Positions 1 through 11,677 of a stretch of DNA of 64,000 nt are shown piece after piece. Position numbers and translations under genes: made by a program. Each line of letters opens with the position of its first letter. Within the stretch, counting starts at the first letter, position 1. Origin of the DNA: Rheum nobile (lineage: Eukaryota > Streptophyta > Magnoliopsida > Caryophyllales > Polygonaceae); NCBI GenBank assembly GCA_027886185.1, contig WOAB01000055.1, positions 1,472,501-1,536,500 of the forward strand, written 5' to 3'. A model generated the notes under the pieces. That model had not been told where the DNA came from. It saw only the letters and a program-made list of their open reading frames with translations, and did no database searches.

Positions 1-1656
1 TTATTTAATTCCAAAACCCACATCACGTTATAATCTTTTTAGATCCCTCGGGAACTAAATCCCTAAGGCAGAGTTGACTCGGTAACTAAATCCCAAGAGT
101 CGAATCGAGAACTAAATCTCGCGGGAACTATATCCCTCAGGCGGAATCAGGAACTAAATCCTTACAACGGCACTAAAGAAGAATGGTAGGAACTAAATCC
201 TAACCACCAGGTTATCAAGAAACGACTAGCACTCGTACTGAGATACACAGTAGCGTTCCTATGAATACTCGTTCTAACCAAACAGTTACAAACGCAGCAA
301 TAACTCATATCAATGCCCTCAAGGCCAGTTACAGATAAAATAGCGTTGTTCTAACAATATACAACCTATAATAATATCTGTATTAATTCACATATATATA
401 TATATATAATAGCGTGGTTCTAACAGATATATAACCTATTATAACATCATATTTTAGTTTTCCAAAACAGTTAACAAAACCATTTCCAGATGAACACAAT
501 AATCATTCCAAATTAATTACTCAGATAAACAACTGATAATTAATGTAAATATGGAACGATGAGCAAGAGCGAACCGCCACTTGCCTTAATCCGTAGAGTT
601 TGAATGAAGCCTAACGACGACGGGATTCCGGGCTCGACACAGGAACAGATCTGGCACACAGATTCCTTCGAATCGACCCATAAGGAAACCCTAAGTTAGA
701 TTCGACATAAACTAGTACGAATCTAAGGAAAGACGAAAGAAACCGAAGGAAACGACGCCTCGACGACGACCACCAAAGCCAAAAGCCAAAGAGGCATTCT
801 GGGCTCTGGCGGCGGTCGCCGTTCTTGGCGGCGGTCGCCGCAGTTCATCACGGCGGTCTCCGTGAAGAACACGGCGGTCGCCGTGAAGAACTCCGACGAC
901 AGAAACGGCGAGAAAACTCACCCAAAACACGAGCGACTCGGCCTCCTTCGACTTGCTTTGGTTTCTAACCACCAAGGCTACCAAAAGCTTCACAAAAGGC
1001 ACACTGGAACACCACCAAACGACACCGGCGAAAGCTCCAGAATCCGGCGAGGGGCACAAAACTCCGGCGAGAGATTTTGGAGGACTTAAGCTTTTGTTTT
1101 TCCTCCAATCTGATCCCCAAACCTCTCCTTTTATAGCCAGATCACAAGGGAGCACAATGATGGCCTAGACGCAGCGTAGCAGGCCTACTTCGGCGCGTAA
1201 GAGGCTCGCCGGCGACCATCGGGCAAAGACCTCCGGACAACGACGGCGGGCGCCGCGGAGAGCAAGGGTCGCCGCCTCACAAATTGCCTATGGCGGGCAA
1301 ATTACGGCGGGCGCCGTACTGCACGGCAGTCGCCGCCACTAGGCCTGGCGCCCAGCTAGGAAGACGACCACGCCAGTCCTCGAGCCTGGCGACGGCGGGC
1401 GCCGCCCTTGGCTTTGCCGCCTCCTCAGCTCTTAGACGAAAACGATATTAACCCGGGATAAAATTATCGTACGCGAACGAGTATTAAAATCCAAAGCACG
1501 TCGTCTGTATTTTATTTCTTTGAGAAAAATATTACAGATACAGAGAGCATTACTGAATGTCTTAAACTCTCTGAATTAAATCCGACGTACATAACGGGTA
1601 CTCGGGAAAAATCCCGGAACTCCAGAAATAGCTTACAAAAAATACGGGGTATCACA
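1..1656 (-). repeat. 3' LTR (partial) of the first gypsy element
   Basis: Matches 6199-7799 closely along its length and ends at 1656 with the same ...GGGGTATCACA boundary. It contains a block of GGAACTAAATCC-type repeats (about 45-215), GC-rich palindromic motifs of the form CGGCGGTCGCCG (800-880 and 1190-1410), and a minus-strand TATA box at 1127-1136. The distal part of the LTR, equivalent to 5295-6198, lies outside the window. Confidence 0.88.
1127..1136 (-). promoter_or_regulatory. TATA box of the LTR promoter
   Basis: On the minus strand the sequence reads CTATAAAAGG, a near-consensus plant TATA box inside the LTR. The equivalent in the other LTR reads ATATAAAAGG at 7262-7271. Transcription would start about 30 bp to the left and run leftward, which matches the gag orientation. 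Confidence 0.6.
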
Positions 1657-1669
1657 TCTCCTCCCCCTT
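1657..1669 (-). other. Polypurine tract of the first gypsy element
   Basis: Immediately inside the 3' LTR the minus strand reads AAGGGGGAGGAGA followed by the LTR start TGTGATACC. This is the expected primer for plus-strand DNA synthesis and fixes the LTR boundary at 1656. Confidence 0.8.
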
Positions 1670-1692
1670 AAAAGAAGTTTCGACCCCGAAAC

Positions 1693-1947
1693 TTAGGTCG
1701 AGAATAACTCGGGAAAATGCCTGAGCATATCTGACTCGGTTTCCCACGTTTCCCAAGTAACTTCCTCTGATCCAGACTTGGACCACTGAATCCGTACCAA
1801 CGGTACGATCTTGTTGTGCAGTTGCTTCTCACGGCGCTCCAGAATGCGCACATGCATCTCTTCATAGGTACCATTTGTCTCTAACTTCTCTCGAAGTATA
1901 TACCCAAACCTCCTTAGGTCGGTATCCTTAACTAATCTGGTCTTCAT
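1693..1947 (-). pseudogene. Integrase C-terminal tail / chromodomain-like remnant
   Basis: The 84-residue minus-strand reading frame contains VRILERREKQLHNK, PLVRIQWS and DMLRHFPELF. These match the end of plant chromovirus polyproteins, where a chromodomain-like segment follows integrase. It sits directly before the polypurine tract, as expected. The catalytic integrase core upstream is absent. The element also shows a short in-frame duplication giving WETWET where relatives have one WET, near 1739-1758. It is a remnant, not a functional gene. Confidence 0.75.
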
Positions 1948-2983
1948 AACTTATATTGCCAACATCGAACTTCTTATTCGCTTTTGTAACCGCTTACAAC
2001 ATATAGTCTACCATCCTTACTTTCGTTAGAATAGATGTAATCATCCACAAGATTACCATTGCCTTAACCAGAGTATCTATTACAAAAATCTCCAATGAAT
2101 CTTCGCTGATATGCCTTATTACTCCTAAAGACCTTAATAATCTTACATAGAAGAATACAACATCTTTCTACTAACCTCTTTTCGACAATCCGATCCTTGA
2201 ATATATACTTAGAAATCAACAGTACTACCACTTAGTACCTCCACCTGTCATACAGACCTTACATAAACGATTCACTTGTTACCTTAATCATATCCGGTTG
2301 TTATGCCATAACTTTATCTCACAGTCTTTACTCATGAGTTCCCACAATCAGTAATACTACAATCTATGTCTGATTACCTCAACATAATTCACTAATCCAT
2401 TCCATAGTATTATACTCTTGTCTCACCCGAACGTGATATATGCTTATCTTAACCAACATGGGTTACCTTTTTCCTCAAGTCCACTTGGTATCATCCGTAA
2501 CTTTATCTCTATAAATTTTACCATATAATCATTCTCACTATATCCACAAGGCTCTGACCATTAAATACTAACGGTCCTTAAAATTATCATAATGACATTA
2601 TTGCACCTTTAATAGGAGAATACGCATCTCCCTCACTATTTCCTTATACACATATTCCCAAAGTTCACATCGTAATTCCTTACCATCCAAAAATCAACTC
2701 TTAGTAACCTCGAAACATTACATCATCAATTTCCTTAAAGGTACCTCTTACAATTCCATCCTTTATCTGGAAGTAAGTCTGACCTTATGCCATTCTAACT
2801 TAAATCCTTTAAGATTTTTATACTTTCTCCAAGAATAAACACAGTACTTATTCGTATGCTCCTCAAATCAATCACATGAGAGCTTACTCCTATAACCTCA
2901 AAGTATCATATTGCTAAATGATTCATTCTCTACCGAATCAAACACGTGTGTCTTAATCCTTTTATACGAGTAACATGGTTACC
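1948..2983. other. AT-rich interval replacing the pol core
   Basis: About 1 kb with short pyrimidine-rich runs and no reading frame that I can relate to reverse transcriptase, RNase H or integrase on either strand. It occupies the place of the pol core between the protease remnant and the integrase tail. It could be non-coding filler of a non-autonomous derivative or strongly decayed pol; I cannot tell which. Confidence 0.5.
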
Positions 2984-3361
2984 TTACTCCTCAAGAATAC
3001 ATAAACCTAATCTATGTACCAAATTCTTCAGTGTATCGAAATCATCAAGAACTGAAGGTTCATCTTTCATGGGCGGATCCAAGTAGCAAAGGTACCTGAC
3101 ACAACCTTGTCGAAGTAGCTTAAACGCAGCTATTGCCTTGATAAACCTGTTGTTAACAGCGTCATTCAGACCTTTAAATTTGCATATATACTGGCCCCCT
3201 GATGCCACCGTCACAATCTTCGAACTAAAATCGATTATCGTCCCATGACGCGTCAGCCACTTCATACCGAGAAAATTATCGCCTGGAACCATGGCTATCC
3301 AGATCGAATTCTCTTCGAATTTCTTACTAATTGCAAATTTCGACAGACGATTGGTTCTCAA
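2984..3361 (-). pseudogene. Retropepsin-region remnant
   Basis: A 125-residue reading frame with GDNFLGMKWLTRHG, the conserved segment after the protease active site in plant Ty3/gypsy polyproteins (usually ..LGMDWL..). It is followed by a GC..YL.YL stretch and a D.P.L.DF.TL segment that normally leads to reverse transcriptase. The catalytic DTG part lies upstream and is not preserved in frame. The frame stops at 2984, where the AT-rich interval begins. Confidence 0.7.
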
Positions 3362-3506
3362 CCAACATTTATATTAGAAAGAATATTTACAACAAAGGTT
3401 TATAAACCTTTTTGCATACTTAAACTTACTAACATAACTTATCCAAAACAAAAGACTGGATAACACCCAAATCCACAACATACCAATAGAAGTAGTACAA
3501 AACACT

Positions 3507-4835
3507 TTAAGCAAATGGAGCATCGGGTCCATCTGCCTCACGCATCACATATAGGCGTTGACCTTGGCTTCCTGAAGCCACTGGGGCTTTCCCTTTGTTT
3601 AGCGCAGTTGTTTGCATTGAAGGACTAGGGGCTTCCACTGGACTGAACCTGGGTTGGTTGTTCTGATTAACATATCCCTGTTATGACTCAAATCCTTTCT
3701 GCCTCCTCTGCGGACAAAATAACTGCAAGTGTCCTTCCTTTCCACATGCAAAGCACGTTTTCTTCTCCTTTGGACACACATTACTCTTGTGCCCGTAGGT
3801 ACCACAGTTGTAGCACTGGATCAGGCTATTGCCCTGACCCGAACGTTGCGTAGACCCATCCTGAGTCATATTCGTTTTTGCTCGGCCAGATTTGGCAAAA
3901 TCAGATGGTGGAGCGGGACGTTTAAACCCACTTGCCTTAGGCTGGTTCTCCCCTTGCCTCTGGCTATCACGCTTTTTGGTCGACTCTTCCAGAGTCACCT
4001 CTAACTTGTAGGTTGCATCCACGTACTGCTCCAAAGTCGAGCATCCGTGACGCACCATCAGTGGCTTAATATCTGGGCCCATCCACTCATGGAAATACCA
4101 GATTTTCTATGCCTCACTGGATATCTCAGGTCCAGCATACTGTAATAGATGATTGAACTTGGTTTCCAGCTCAGTCACCTTCAATCCATCAGTCTTAGGG
4201 TATAGGAACTCCTTGTGTTTCTCCTCCCTCATAGCACGAGAGAAGAAATGGTCTGTCATCTTTGTCTTGAACATCTCCCAGTTCAAAACAGGGCTATCAG
4301 CTAAGCCGGTACTCTCCCACCACTCACTAGCATCCTCATTTAACTGAAGAGAAGCTATATGTACTTTCTCAGCTTTAGTACAATCAATGTTGCGGAACAA
4401 CCGCTCCATGTAGGAGAACCAATGGATCACCCCGACTGGTTCCCCTTTCCCGTTATAGCTGTCAGGCCTCATGGAATTAATGGTCTTTAGTGCACGACCA
4501 TAGTTGTCTCGAGTCCTGACTATATTCTCCTAGAATATACGGTTTTCTGGCTCCTCAAATCTGGGAACCGGTGGGGGCATTTGCACACCTTGTTCCTGTG
4601 GCATACTCGGCCGCAGTATATCAGTCACTGCTTGCATGACCATTTCCCGAATTGCCTCTAATGTTGTAGCATCAAATGCCATTGGAGCGTTGGTCTGCTC
4701 TTGACCATTGCCTCTAGGATTATTGTTAAAGACAGACTCACGCTCTCCTATTGGGTCTGCAGCATTCCTCGCATTTGGTCTGGGGTCATTACTCGGCCCA
4801 GCACCAGCACGGATAACGTTCCTTGTGTTCACCAT
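3507..4835 (-). pseudogene. gag: Gag polyprotein, interrupted by in-frame stops
   Basis: One frame runs from MVNTRN (4835) to a stop at 3507 and is interrupted by stops at 4530, 4107 and 3681. It encodes a retrotransposon gag domain (WFSYMERLF, ASEWWES, FKTKMTDHFF), then a basic linker and two CCHC zinc knuckles, CYNCGTYGHKSNVC and CFACGKEGHLQLFC, near 3730-3835. The capsid and nucleocapsid regions together would package the element RNA. The double knuckle is typical of Tekay-type chromoviruses. Three stops make it non-functional as read, but the frame is otherwise continuous, so decay is recent. Confidence 0.85.
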
Positions 4836-5278
4836 CTGTTTACCGATCAAATTCCAAGGATTTTATCCCATTAGTATCATTCTGATATACTTATTGTAAT
4901 AAAATCAACTTAGAATAGATCAACTTGGTAATTTCTATTGATGGACTCAAACCGAGTTACTAGGTTCTACAACCTTAACTCAAAACGAGGGAACTGGGAA
5001 TTCAAGCCTTATTGGGTATGGCGAAACCACCTTGGCTTCTCCCGGGTTCCTCTGAAGAGAACAGAATGCACCCATATCTTACGGGGCAACGGGGAAGGAA
5101 TTAGTCTTTCTAGATATAGAAGCAAGCTTACTATATCAGACTATATAGAAGACATGACTATGAACGGTTCAAAATGAAAACACCGTTTTTATTTTTAAAC
5201 TCAGAGCCTTTTGAAAATGCCTTTCAATTGAAAACGAGTAAATGGTTTTCAAATACCCAACCCGTTTTAAAAACTTTA

Positions 5279-5290
5279 GCTCTGATATCA
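5279..5290 (-). other. Primer binding site (initiator Met tRNA type)
   Basis: The minus strand reads TGATATCAGAGC, one mismatch from TGGTATCAGAGC, the complement of the 3' end of plant tRNA-iMet. It lies four bases inside the 5' LTR end at 5295. Confidence 0.8.
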
Positions 5291-5294
5291 CATC

Positions 5295-7799
5295 TGTAAC
5301 ACCCCCAAATCTTAACCCATTTGGAAAGGTATTACCGCCAGTGACCTCAGTGTTCCTTACCGAGATCACCCCAGGCTTTACCGTTTAAATACAATTATGG
5401 GATACAAAGGATACAAAAGCATAATTTTATTCATATAAAACATGAGTCTCGGGATTACATCCCAATCCCGAATAGGACAAATACAAAGTTTAAACAAAGT
5501 ACAGCGGAAGTCTTTAAACAAGGTACAGAGTAAATAAGTTACAGCGTAAGTCTTTTAAATGTATTACAAACAAGGATCTTGACCACAATGGTCATCTCCC
5601 AAGGATCTCAACCTGTTTAAAAGAAATTATTAAAACATCCAAAAATAACCGTCGTCTTCATAGTCAATCTAGTATCCTCATCTTCGCTCTATCTGATGTG
5701 CCGAATCGAACGGATGACACCAGCCAACCATGCAGAGAACAATTGAGGTTGGTTAGTCTATTGAATAGACTATGCAAGGGTAAAAAGCAGAGTGGTTCGA
5801 ATGATCGTAACCGTTTACTATCATTGTCCCTCGAATAATAACCGAAGGAATGATACATAACCCGGCACTTTCACGGAATAACAACAAGAGGTATGCACAA
5901 GAGAAGATTCTGGAAGACTTAATCTTCACAAAAATCGACCCAAAAAGAGACTCCAAGAGATTGAGTCTTTAAGGAAATATGACAAATCTGGAACGTTTAA
6001 AGAATCAGACAATCAGTGATTTAAAAGCTGACTTAGATGTTTCGGTTCACGATCAACCTCATCGCTTACAGCGAATCCAGATTGGAAAGAGAACGTACTC
6101 TGATCAAAAGTCGAGACGAGCTTTCCTAGCTGCACTATTTACTTAGTTGCACTACTCGCCAAAGGTATATTAATTATGTGCACTCGGGCACTTTATCTTA
6201 TTAAATTCCAAAACCCACATGACATTATAAGCTTTTAAACATCCCTCGGGAACTAAATCCCTAAGGCAGAGTTGACTCGGGAACTAAATCCCAAGAGTCG
6301 AATCGAGAACTAAATCCCGCGGGAACTATATCCCTCAGGCGGAATCAGGAACTAAATCCTTACAACGGCACTAAAGAAGAATGGTAGGAACTAAATCCTA
6401 ACCACCAGGTTATCAAGAAACGACTAGCACTCATACTGAGATACACAGTAGCGTTCCTACGAATACTCGTTCTAACTAAACAGTTATAAACGCAGCAATA
6501 ACTCATATCAATGCCCTCAAGGCCAATTACAGATAAAATAGCGTTGTTCTAAGAATATACAACCTATAATACTATCTGTATTATAATAGCGTTGTTCTAA
6601 CAGATATACAACCTATTATAACATCATATTTTAGTTTTCCAAAACAGTTAACAAAACCGTTTCCAGATGAACACAATAATCATTCCAAATTAATTACTCA
6701 GATAAACAACTGATAATTAATGTAAATATGGAACGATGAGCAAGAGCGAACCGCCACTTGCCTTAATCCGCAGAGTTTGAACGAAGCCTAACGACGACGA
6801 GATTCCGGGCTAGACACAGGAACAGATATGGCACACAGATTCCTTCGAATCGGCCCATAAGGAAACCCTAAGTTAGATTCGACATAAACTAGTACGAATC
6901 TAAGGAAAGACGAAAGAAACCGAAGGGAACGACGCCTCGACGACGACCACCAAAGCCAAAAGCCAAAGAGGCATTCTGGGCTCTGGCGGCAGTCGCCGTT
7001 CTTGGCGGCGGTCGCCGTGAAGAACTCCGACGACAGAAACGGCGAGAAAACTCACCCAAAACACGAGTGACTCGGCCTCCTTCGACTTGCTTTGGTTTCT
7101 AACCACCAAGGGCTACCAAAAGCTTCACAAAAGGCACACTGGAACACCACCAAACGACACCGGCGAAAGCTCCATAATCCGGCGAGGGGCACAAAACTCC
7201 GGCGAGAGATTTTGGAGGACTTAAGCTTCTGTTTTTCCTCCAATCTGATCCCCAAACCTCTCCTTTTATATCCAGATCACAAGGGAGCACAATGATGGCC
7301 TAGACGCGGCATAGCAGGCCTACTTCGGCGCGTCAGAGGCTCGTCGGCGACCATCGGACAACGACGGCAGGCGCCGCGGAGAGCAAGGGTCGCCGCCTCA
7401 CAAATTGCCTACGACGGGCGAATTACGGCGGGCGCCGTACTGCACGGCGGTCGCCGCCACTAGGCCTGGCGCCCAGCTAGGAAGACGACCATGCCAGTCC
7501 TCGAGTCTGGCGACGGCGGGCGCCGCCATAAATGCGGCGGTCGCCGCCCCTGTGGCTTCGCGCCCATTCTAGTTTTGAACGACAACCACTTTAACCCGGG
7601 ATATAATTATCGTACGTGAACGAGTATTAAAATCCAAAGCACGTCATCTGTATATTATTTCACTGAGAAAAATATTACAGATACAGAGGACATTATAGTA
7701 TGTCCTAAACTCTCTGAATTAAATCCGACGTACAAAACGGGTAATCGGGAAAATTCTCAAAATCCCCAAAATAACCTTACAGAATTACGGGGTATCACA
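5295..7799 (-). repeat. 5' LTR of the first gypsy element (2.5 kb)
   Basis: Complete LTR. On the plus strand it runs from TGTAACACCC (5295) to GGTATCACA (7799), so the element-sense ends are TGTGATACC and GGGTGTTACA. It contains GGAACTAAATCC repeats (6245-6400), CGGCGGTCGCCG-type motifs (6985-7020 and 7360-7560) and a TATA box at 7262-7271. It interrupts the 3' part of the transposon ORF at 7800-9292. Confidence 0.88.
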
Positions 7800-9292
7800 C
7801 AAGACTCACAATCCTCCTTCTGGTCCTTGTCCTTGTTGAGGAAGTGTTCAAGAAGCAGAGACAAGATGTTCTTAATCTCACGCAACTCAGCCAACATTTG
7901 ACTTTGCACAGAGCTGCCTCTTGATGTTCCCTCACCAGCTTCTCGCTTGATAATATCCTACGCATGCAGAATTCCCTTATCATCACCCTGATACTTCATC
8001 TAGTTGATGTGCACCATGTCCAACTCAGTGACCATGGGAACCTCACCTTCTTTTCTGTAAACCTTTTCGTTCTACAATATCAGCTTGATCACGTTGGGGT
8101 AGGCTAGGGAGTGTGTCTTGGCAGTGCACTTTGACATGTGTTGCAGGATGACCCTAGGAAGGTCAATCTTCTTTGTTCCAAAACTTGTCCAACAACAGCA
8201 GATCGGTGTTGGTGATCGCATTCCTTTTCTCTTGCCTAGGAACGACAACCTTCATGATGATGTGATGCGCTATTCGCTGAGGCAGAGTAAGAGTGGACAC
8301 ATGAGTTGCTTCTGCAGTAGCTTTGAAAAGCCTTTGAGCACTGGCTTCCTTGGCCTTTTTCTGAGCATCAGTGATCTTGTCACCCGGAATGTCGTAGAAC
8401 CCTTCAACGGTAACACCCAACAGACGCGTAAGCTTGGACATAGTGAACGACAAATCTTCCCCATTGACAAATGATGTTCCCAGCAGAGTTAAAGAAGAGT
8501 TGAGATGGAAGGAGCGGTAAAATTCACGAACCTGATCGGAGTTGACCAAGACGCGGTTGGAGAAGAGATGTTCCCAGCCTTGGAACTTGAGTCTATCCAG
8601 GACTTCCTCGAAACCATTCTCATAAAGGAAGTTCTCTGGGATCAGCAGCTGTGGGAGTATATGTGTCCCTTCAGTGAAAGCGGGAACAACAAATTGATCC
8701 TCAATCTTCACCTTCTTCTTCGGCTCAACTTTCTTCGCCAATCACAGTCTTTCCTTCAAGTTGCCAGGAGTTGTCTCGTCGGTATCTGACTTGGTGGGGG
8801 TGGAAACTCTATGGCAGCACGATGTTCCCCAATGTACTGGACATCTGAATCCTCCTTTACGTCATCGAAGCCAATAGTGTATTTGCGCTTCTTGCTTGGG
8901 GGGACAACTTCGAGTGGGCGAGTTCCCAACTCCTTTTCCACCTCAGCCATGGCCTCATCCTCATCATCGTCTTTGTCCTTTGGAGGAAAGGTGACTTCTT
9001 GATCAGCGGCAACCACTAGGTCTCGGGACGACACCGAAGATTTTTCTTTTGTCGGTGACGTCGCCGTTCCATGAGGTTGTTCCTCCTGAGGCTGGTCCTC
9101 CTGCAATTCAGTGACAGAGGAGGCGATTTCTTTGGCAATGTCCACCATGGCGGCGATGGAGGTGGTCGGCTTAGAGGATGGAGTGCGGGCAGCCTTTTGT
9201 GCCTCAATGGTTTTCTGGAGAGCAGTCAATTGCTCATCGTTGAGGCCGGAGACATCAATGGAAGGGACAAAGGTTGATCTTGTGTCGGCCAT
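7800..9292 (-). pseudogene. Transposon-associated ORF (putative plant transposon protein domain)
   Basis: A minus-strand coding region starting MADTRS at 9292. It first encodes about 178 residues rich in K, E, D, S and P. After a frameshift near 8750 comes a conserved block with GWEHLFSNRVLVNSDQVREF, TRLLGV and a later HHIIMKVVVPR. This pattern fits the 'putative plant transposon protein' domain found in extra ORFs of Athila/Ogre-type elements. A second frameshift lies near 8163, and two TAG stops follow near 7965-8005. The tail (LAELREIKNILSLLLEHF) is cut by the gypsy LTR at 7799. The family assignment is by motif memory and is moderate. Confidence 0.6.
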
Positions 9293-9964
9293 TGGGTTGT
9301 GTTTGAGAAAGGGAGAGATGGAGGTGTGTAGGGTTTGTTGTGGCAGAAAGCAAAGGTAGGCTGTGAAGGATTTGGGAGCGAGTGAGATTTAAGAGTAAGA
9401 GAGCAAAGATGATTTGGGTTTAAGGAAAGGATAAATATATATATGAGAGGGAGATAATTGGCAAAGGAAATCATGGGAAAAGTAGAAGATATTTTTACCA
9501 AAAAATCTCGCCGAGAAGATCATCCAATCCGTCAACTCAATCTTTTCTCTCTCCTCTGATAACGGCTATTTTTCTCTCTTTTCCTGCAAACTGACCGTTC
9601 CTTTCTGCAAAGCCATCAAATCAACATTCAATTCAACCTTCTCAGTGAAGCAACGTTCACCTGCAAATCTCAACGTTCCTCAGTCTGTTCCCAACAATGA
9701 TGTTCATGGCTCTGTTCCCCCTTAGGCCAAGTTCCATCAAGACGATTCTGAGATACTTGAGTGGATACAAAATGGCTAGTTTGGATATTTAATTGGGTTC
9801 ACACAAAAATTCAAATATATATCCAAACAAAAATGAGGTAGGGAACAAAGATGATCCAGATAATTATACCTAGTAAAAATTGGTAAACAAAGAAAGGTTC
9901 ATAGGGAACGTTTACCTGGATCATGGCTTAGGACGGCATTGCAACCAATTATCAGTTTGGCTTA
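9293..9964. other. Leader and upstream region of the transposon ORF
   Basis: Non-coding. It contains an AT-rich TATA-like stretch at 9431-9446 (minus strand) about 140 bp before the ATG at 9292, then pyrimidine-rich sequence. No open gene is recognisable. The boundary with the copia fragment starting near 9968 is not sharp. Confidence 0.5.
9431..9446 (-). promoter_or_regulatory. Candidate TATA box for the transposon ORF
   Basis: On the minus strand the sequence is CATATATATATTTATCC, about 140 bp upstream of the MADTRS start codon. Position and composition fit a plant TATA box. There is no independent evidence of transcription. Confidence 0.4.
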
Positions 9965-9967
9965 TAA

Positions 9968-10245
9968 TGAGGGTGCAGATAATCTTGAGTCGTGAAGACA
10001 ATCTCGTTGGCTCCTTGATCGCACAGTTGAGCTACACTTAACAAATTAAAACCAAGTTGATGAACCAAACTAGCCTCTTTTATCTTGATGTTTGAATTCA
10101 AAGCAACTTCTCATGTTCATACTATCTCTCTGCATCGTTTGTCTCCAAGGGAAACGGTTCCCTTAGAGTGTTGTTGAAGTGAGGTGAGGTGATCTCTATA
10201 TCACGTCATATGGCATGAGCATGCACTTTCAATGAACCATATGTT
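9968..10245 (-). pseudogene. Ty1/copia polyprotein fragment (protease to pre-integrase)
   Basis: Reading the minus strand from 10245, WFIESACSCHMT corresponds to the copia protease active-site segment WYLDSGCSRHMTG. Then follow SKGTVSLGDK and IKEASLVHQLGFNLLSVAQL, the segment just before the GAG-pre-integrase domain. The catalytic Asp is Glu here and the following Gly is Ala, and two stops lie near 10100, so it is dead. It is truncated on the right by the LTR at 10252 and fades out near 9965. Confidence 0.75.
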
Positions 10246-10251
10246 GATTCC

Positions 10252-11677
10252 TGACGGGGCTAAAGATGCACAAGCAAATGTCGTTGATTAGCCTTATCAA
10301 AATAAATTATCCTAACAAACCTACTAAACAAAGTATATCAGACAAGTAAGGGTCGAATCCCACAGAGAAGGTATGATGTAATATGCAATCGTGGATGACA
10401 AGTAACAAGCAACTGGGGGTTTTGTAGTCAAGAGAACGAAGCAAACAAGCATGCAGATTGAGTAAAATCAAGAGAATAATATGAGGGAAAGTAGTCATGT
10501 TAGAGCGAAATCCACAGTACAAAGATAGAGTTTGATCCCTAAAATCTATTCAATCCAAGTTCAATTATTTATCCTTATAGTCGTTCCCACCTTAATCGTA
10601 AGTACTATTGATTCTCACAGTTGTCAATAGACTTATCACTATGCCAATGATAAAGTACAACTGATTCTCACAGTTGTCAGCGTACTTTAGCACCAACACA
10701 GCAATAGCGATGCACACAAGGATTTAGGATACATGCAAGTAGAAAGACGTACAAGTACTCACTCATCTACTTAACATGCAATTGATTCTCACACACAAGT
10801 GTACGCTCGGAACCCCTATACGCACAAACGTGTTTGCCACTAGATATGCACTCGGAACCCCTATATGCAATCCTAGCAATTGATAACAAGCATTCAACCT
10901 AGGTGATCAGGCTAAGAAGAACAACTAGAAATCGTAGACGTGGTAAGCAAGAGAATCAATCCAACAATTATAAGGATAAGAACAAGGAATAGAAATCTCA
11001 CAAACACATCAAAGTACTGCTTCAATCGTCTAACAGAACAAAGGAAAGTTAGTTCTCCATCAAAGGGGATGAAAAACTATAATATGAAATAACGATCAAA
11101 AGTAGTTCGATAACAAGATGTGTCTAAGTGTTCGCCGACTGGCTTGGAGGCTGTGGAACATTAGGTTAAATACAGTTAACCTAAAGCCCAAGATCACAAA
11201 ACCAATCCAAAAGGAAACAAATAAAATAACAAAGTCTGAAATAGAAATAAAAGTAAATAAATATAATCTGGCGCGAGGCAATAAACACGTCCATCGCGGG
11301 GCGGTAAAGATCCACCGCGGGGCTTCTGCTCTCCACCGCTGGGCGGTGGCCTCCTCTCATGCGGGGCTTCATCATCACTGGGAGTCATCACCGCGGGGCG
11401 TCACTGCTAATGCGGGGCGGTGATCTCCAGACTTCAACTCTCATCTTCTTCTCTTCTCCAGCTGCTCTCCAAATACTACCAAGTGTTGGTAGCCTTCTCC
11501 ATAGATGTTCCAGCAGCTCCATCTCCATCTCTAAGCTCCAACTAAGCTGCCAATCCTTGGATTTCTTCACTTCTCTCCATAATATCTGGATCGCAGACTT
11601 AGCACTAAAACAACTCCAAAACTCCTCCAAATCATGCTAATAGATGCTAGAAAAGGTGTATGAAATAACACCTATCA
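10252..11677 (-). repeat. LTR of an Athila/Ogre-type gypsy element (3' LTR)
   Basis: A 1426-bp segment with element-sense ends TGATAGGTGTTA (at 11677) and AGCCCCGTCA (at 10252). Directly inside lies a polypurine tract (11678-11689, minus strand TATGGGGGAATT), so this is the 3' LTR of a minus-strand element whose body lay to the right. A GGGATTCGACCC segment near 10350 is a familiar feature of plant Athila/Tat LTRs. The LTR interrupts the copia fragment at 9968-10245. Lineage is inferred from these features only. Confidence 0.65.

Larger units (their letters stand above)
1..7799 (-). mobile_element. Ty3/gypsy element, Tekay-like, internally deleted, left end cut by window
   Basis: A minus-strand LTR retrotransposon. 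Two long direct repeats, 1-1656 (partial) and 5295-7799, flank an internal region of only 3.6 kb. In element order the internal region holds an iMet-type PBS, a gag with two zinc knuckles, a retropepsin remnant, about 1 kb of AT-rich sequence, an integrase-tail/chromodomain-like piece and a polypurine tract. Reverse transcriptase, RNase H and most of integrase are missing, so it cannot move on its own. LTR ends on the minus strand are TGTGATACCCCG and GGGTGTTACA, typical of plant chromovirus LTRs. The Tekay assignment is inferred from the 2.5-kb LTR and the chromodomain-like tail. Confidence 0.85.

Noticed and set aside
712..1155. Open frames on both strands in the GC-rich LTR, repeated at 6900-7290
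   Set aside because: They lie within LTR U3/R sequence rich in CGGCGG motifs, overlap on opposite strands and match no family.
10340..10360. GGGTCGAATCCCAC resembling a tRNA T-arm
   Set aside because: No acceptor stem, anticodon arm or D-arm can be placed around it; the phrase is common in Athila/Tat LTRs.
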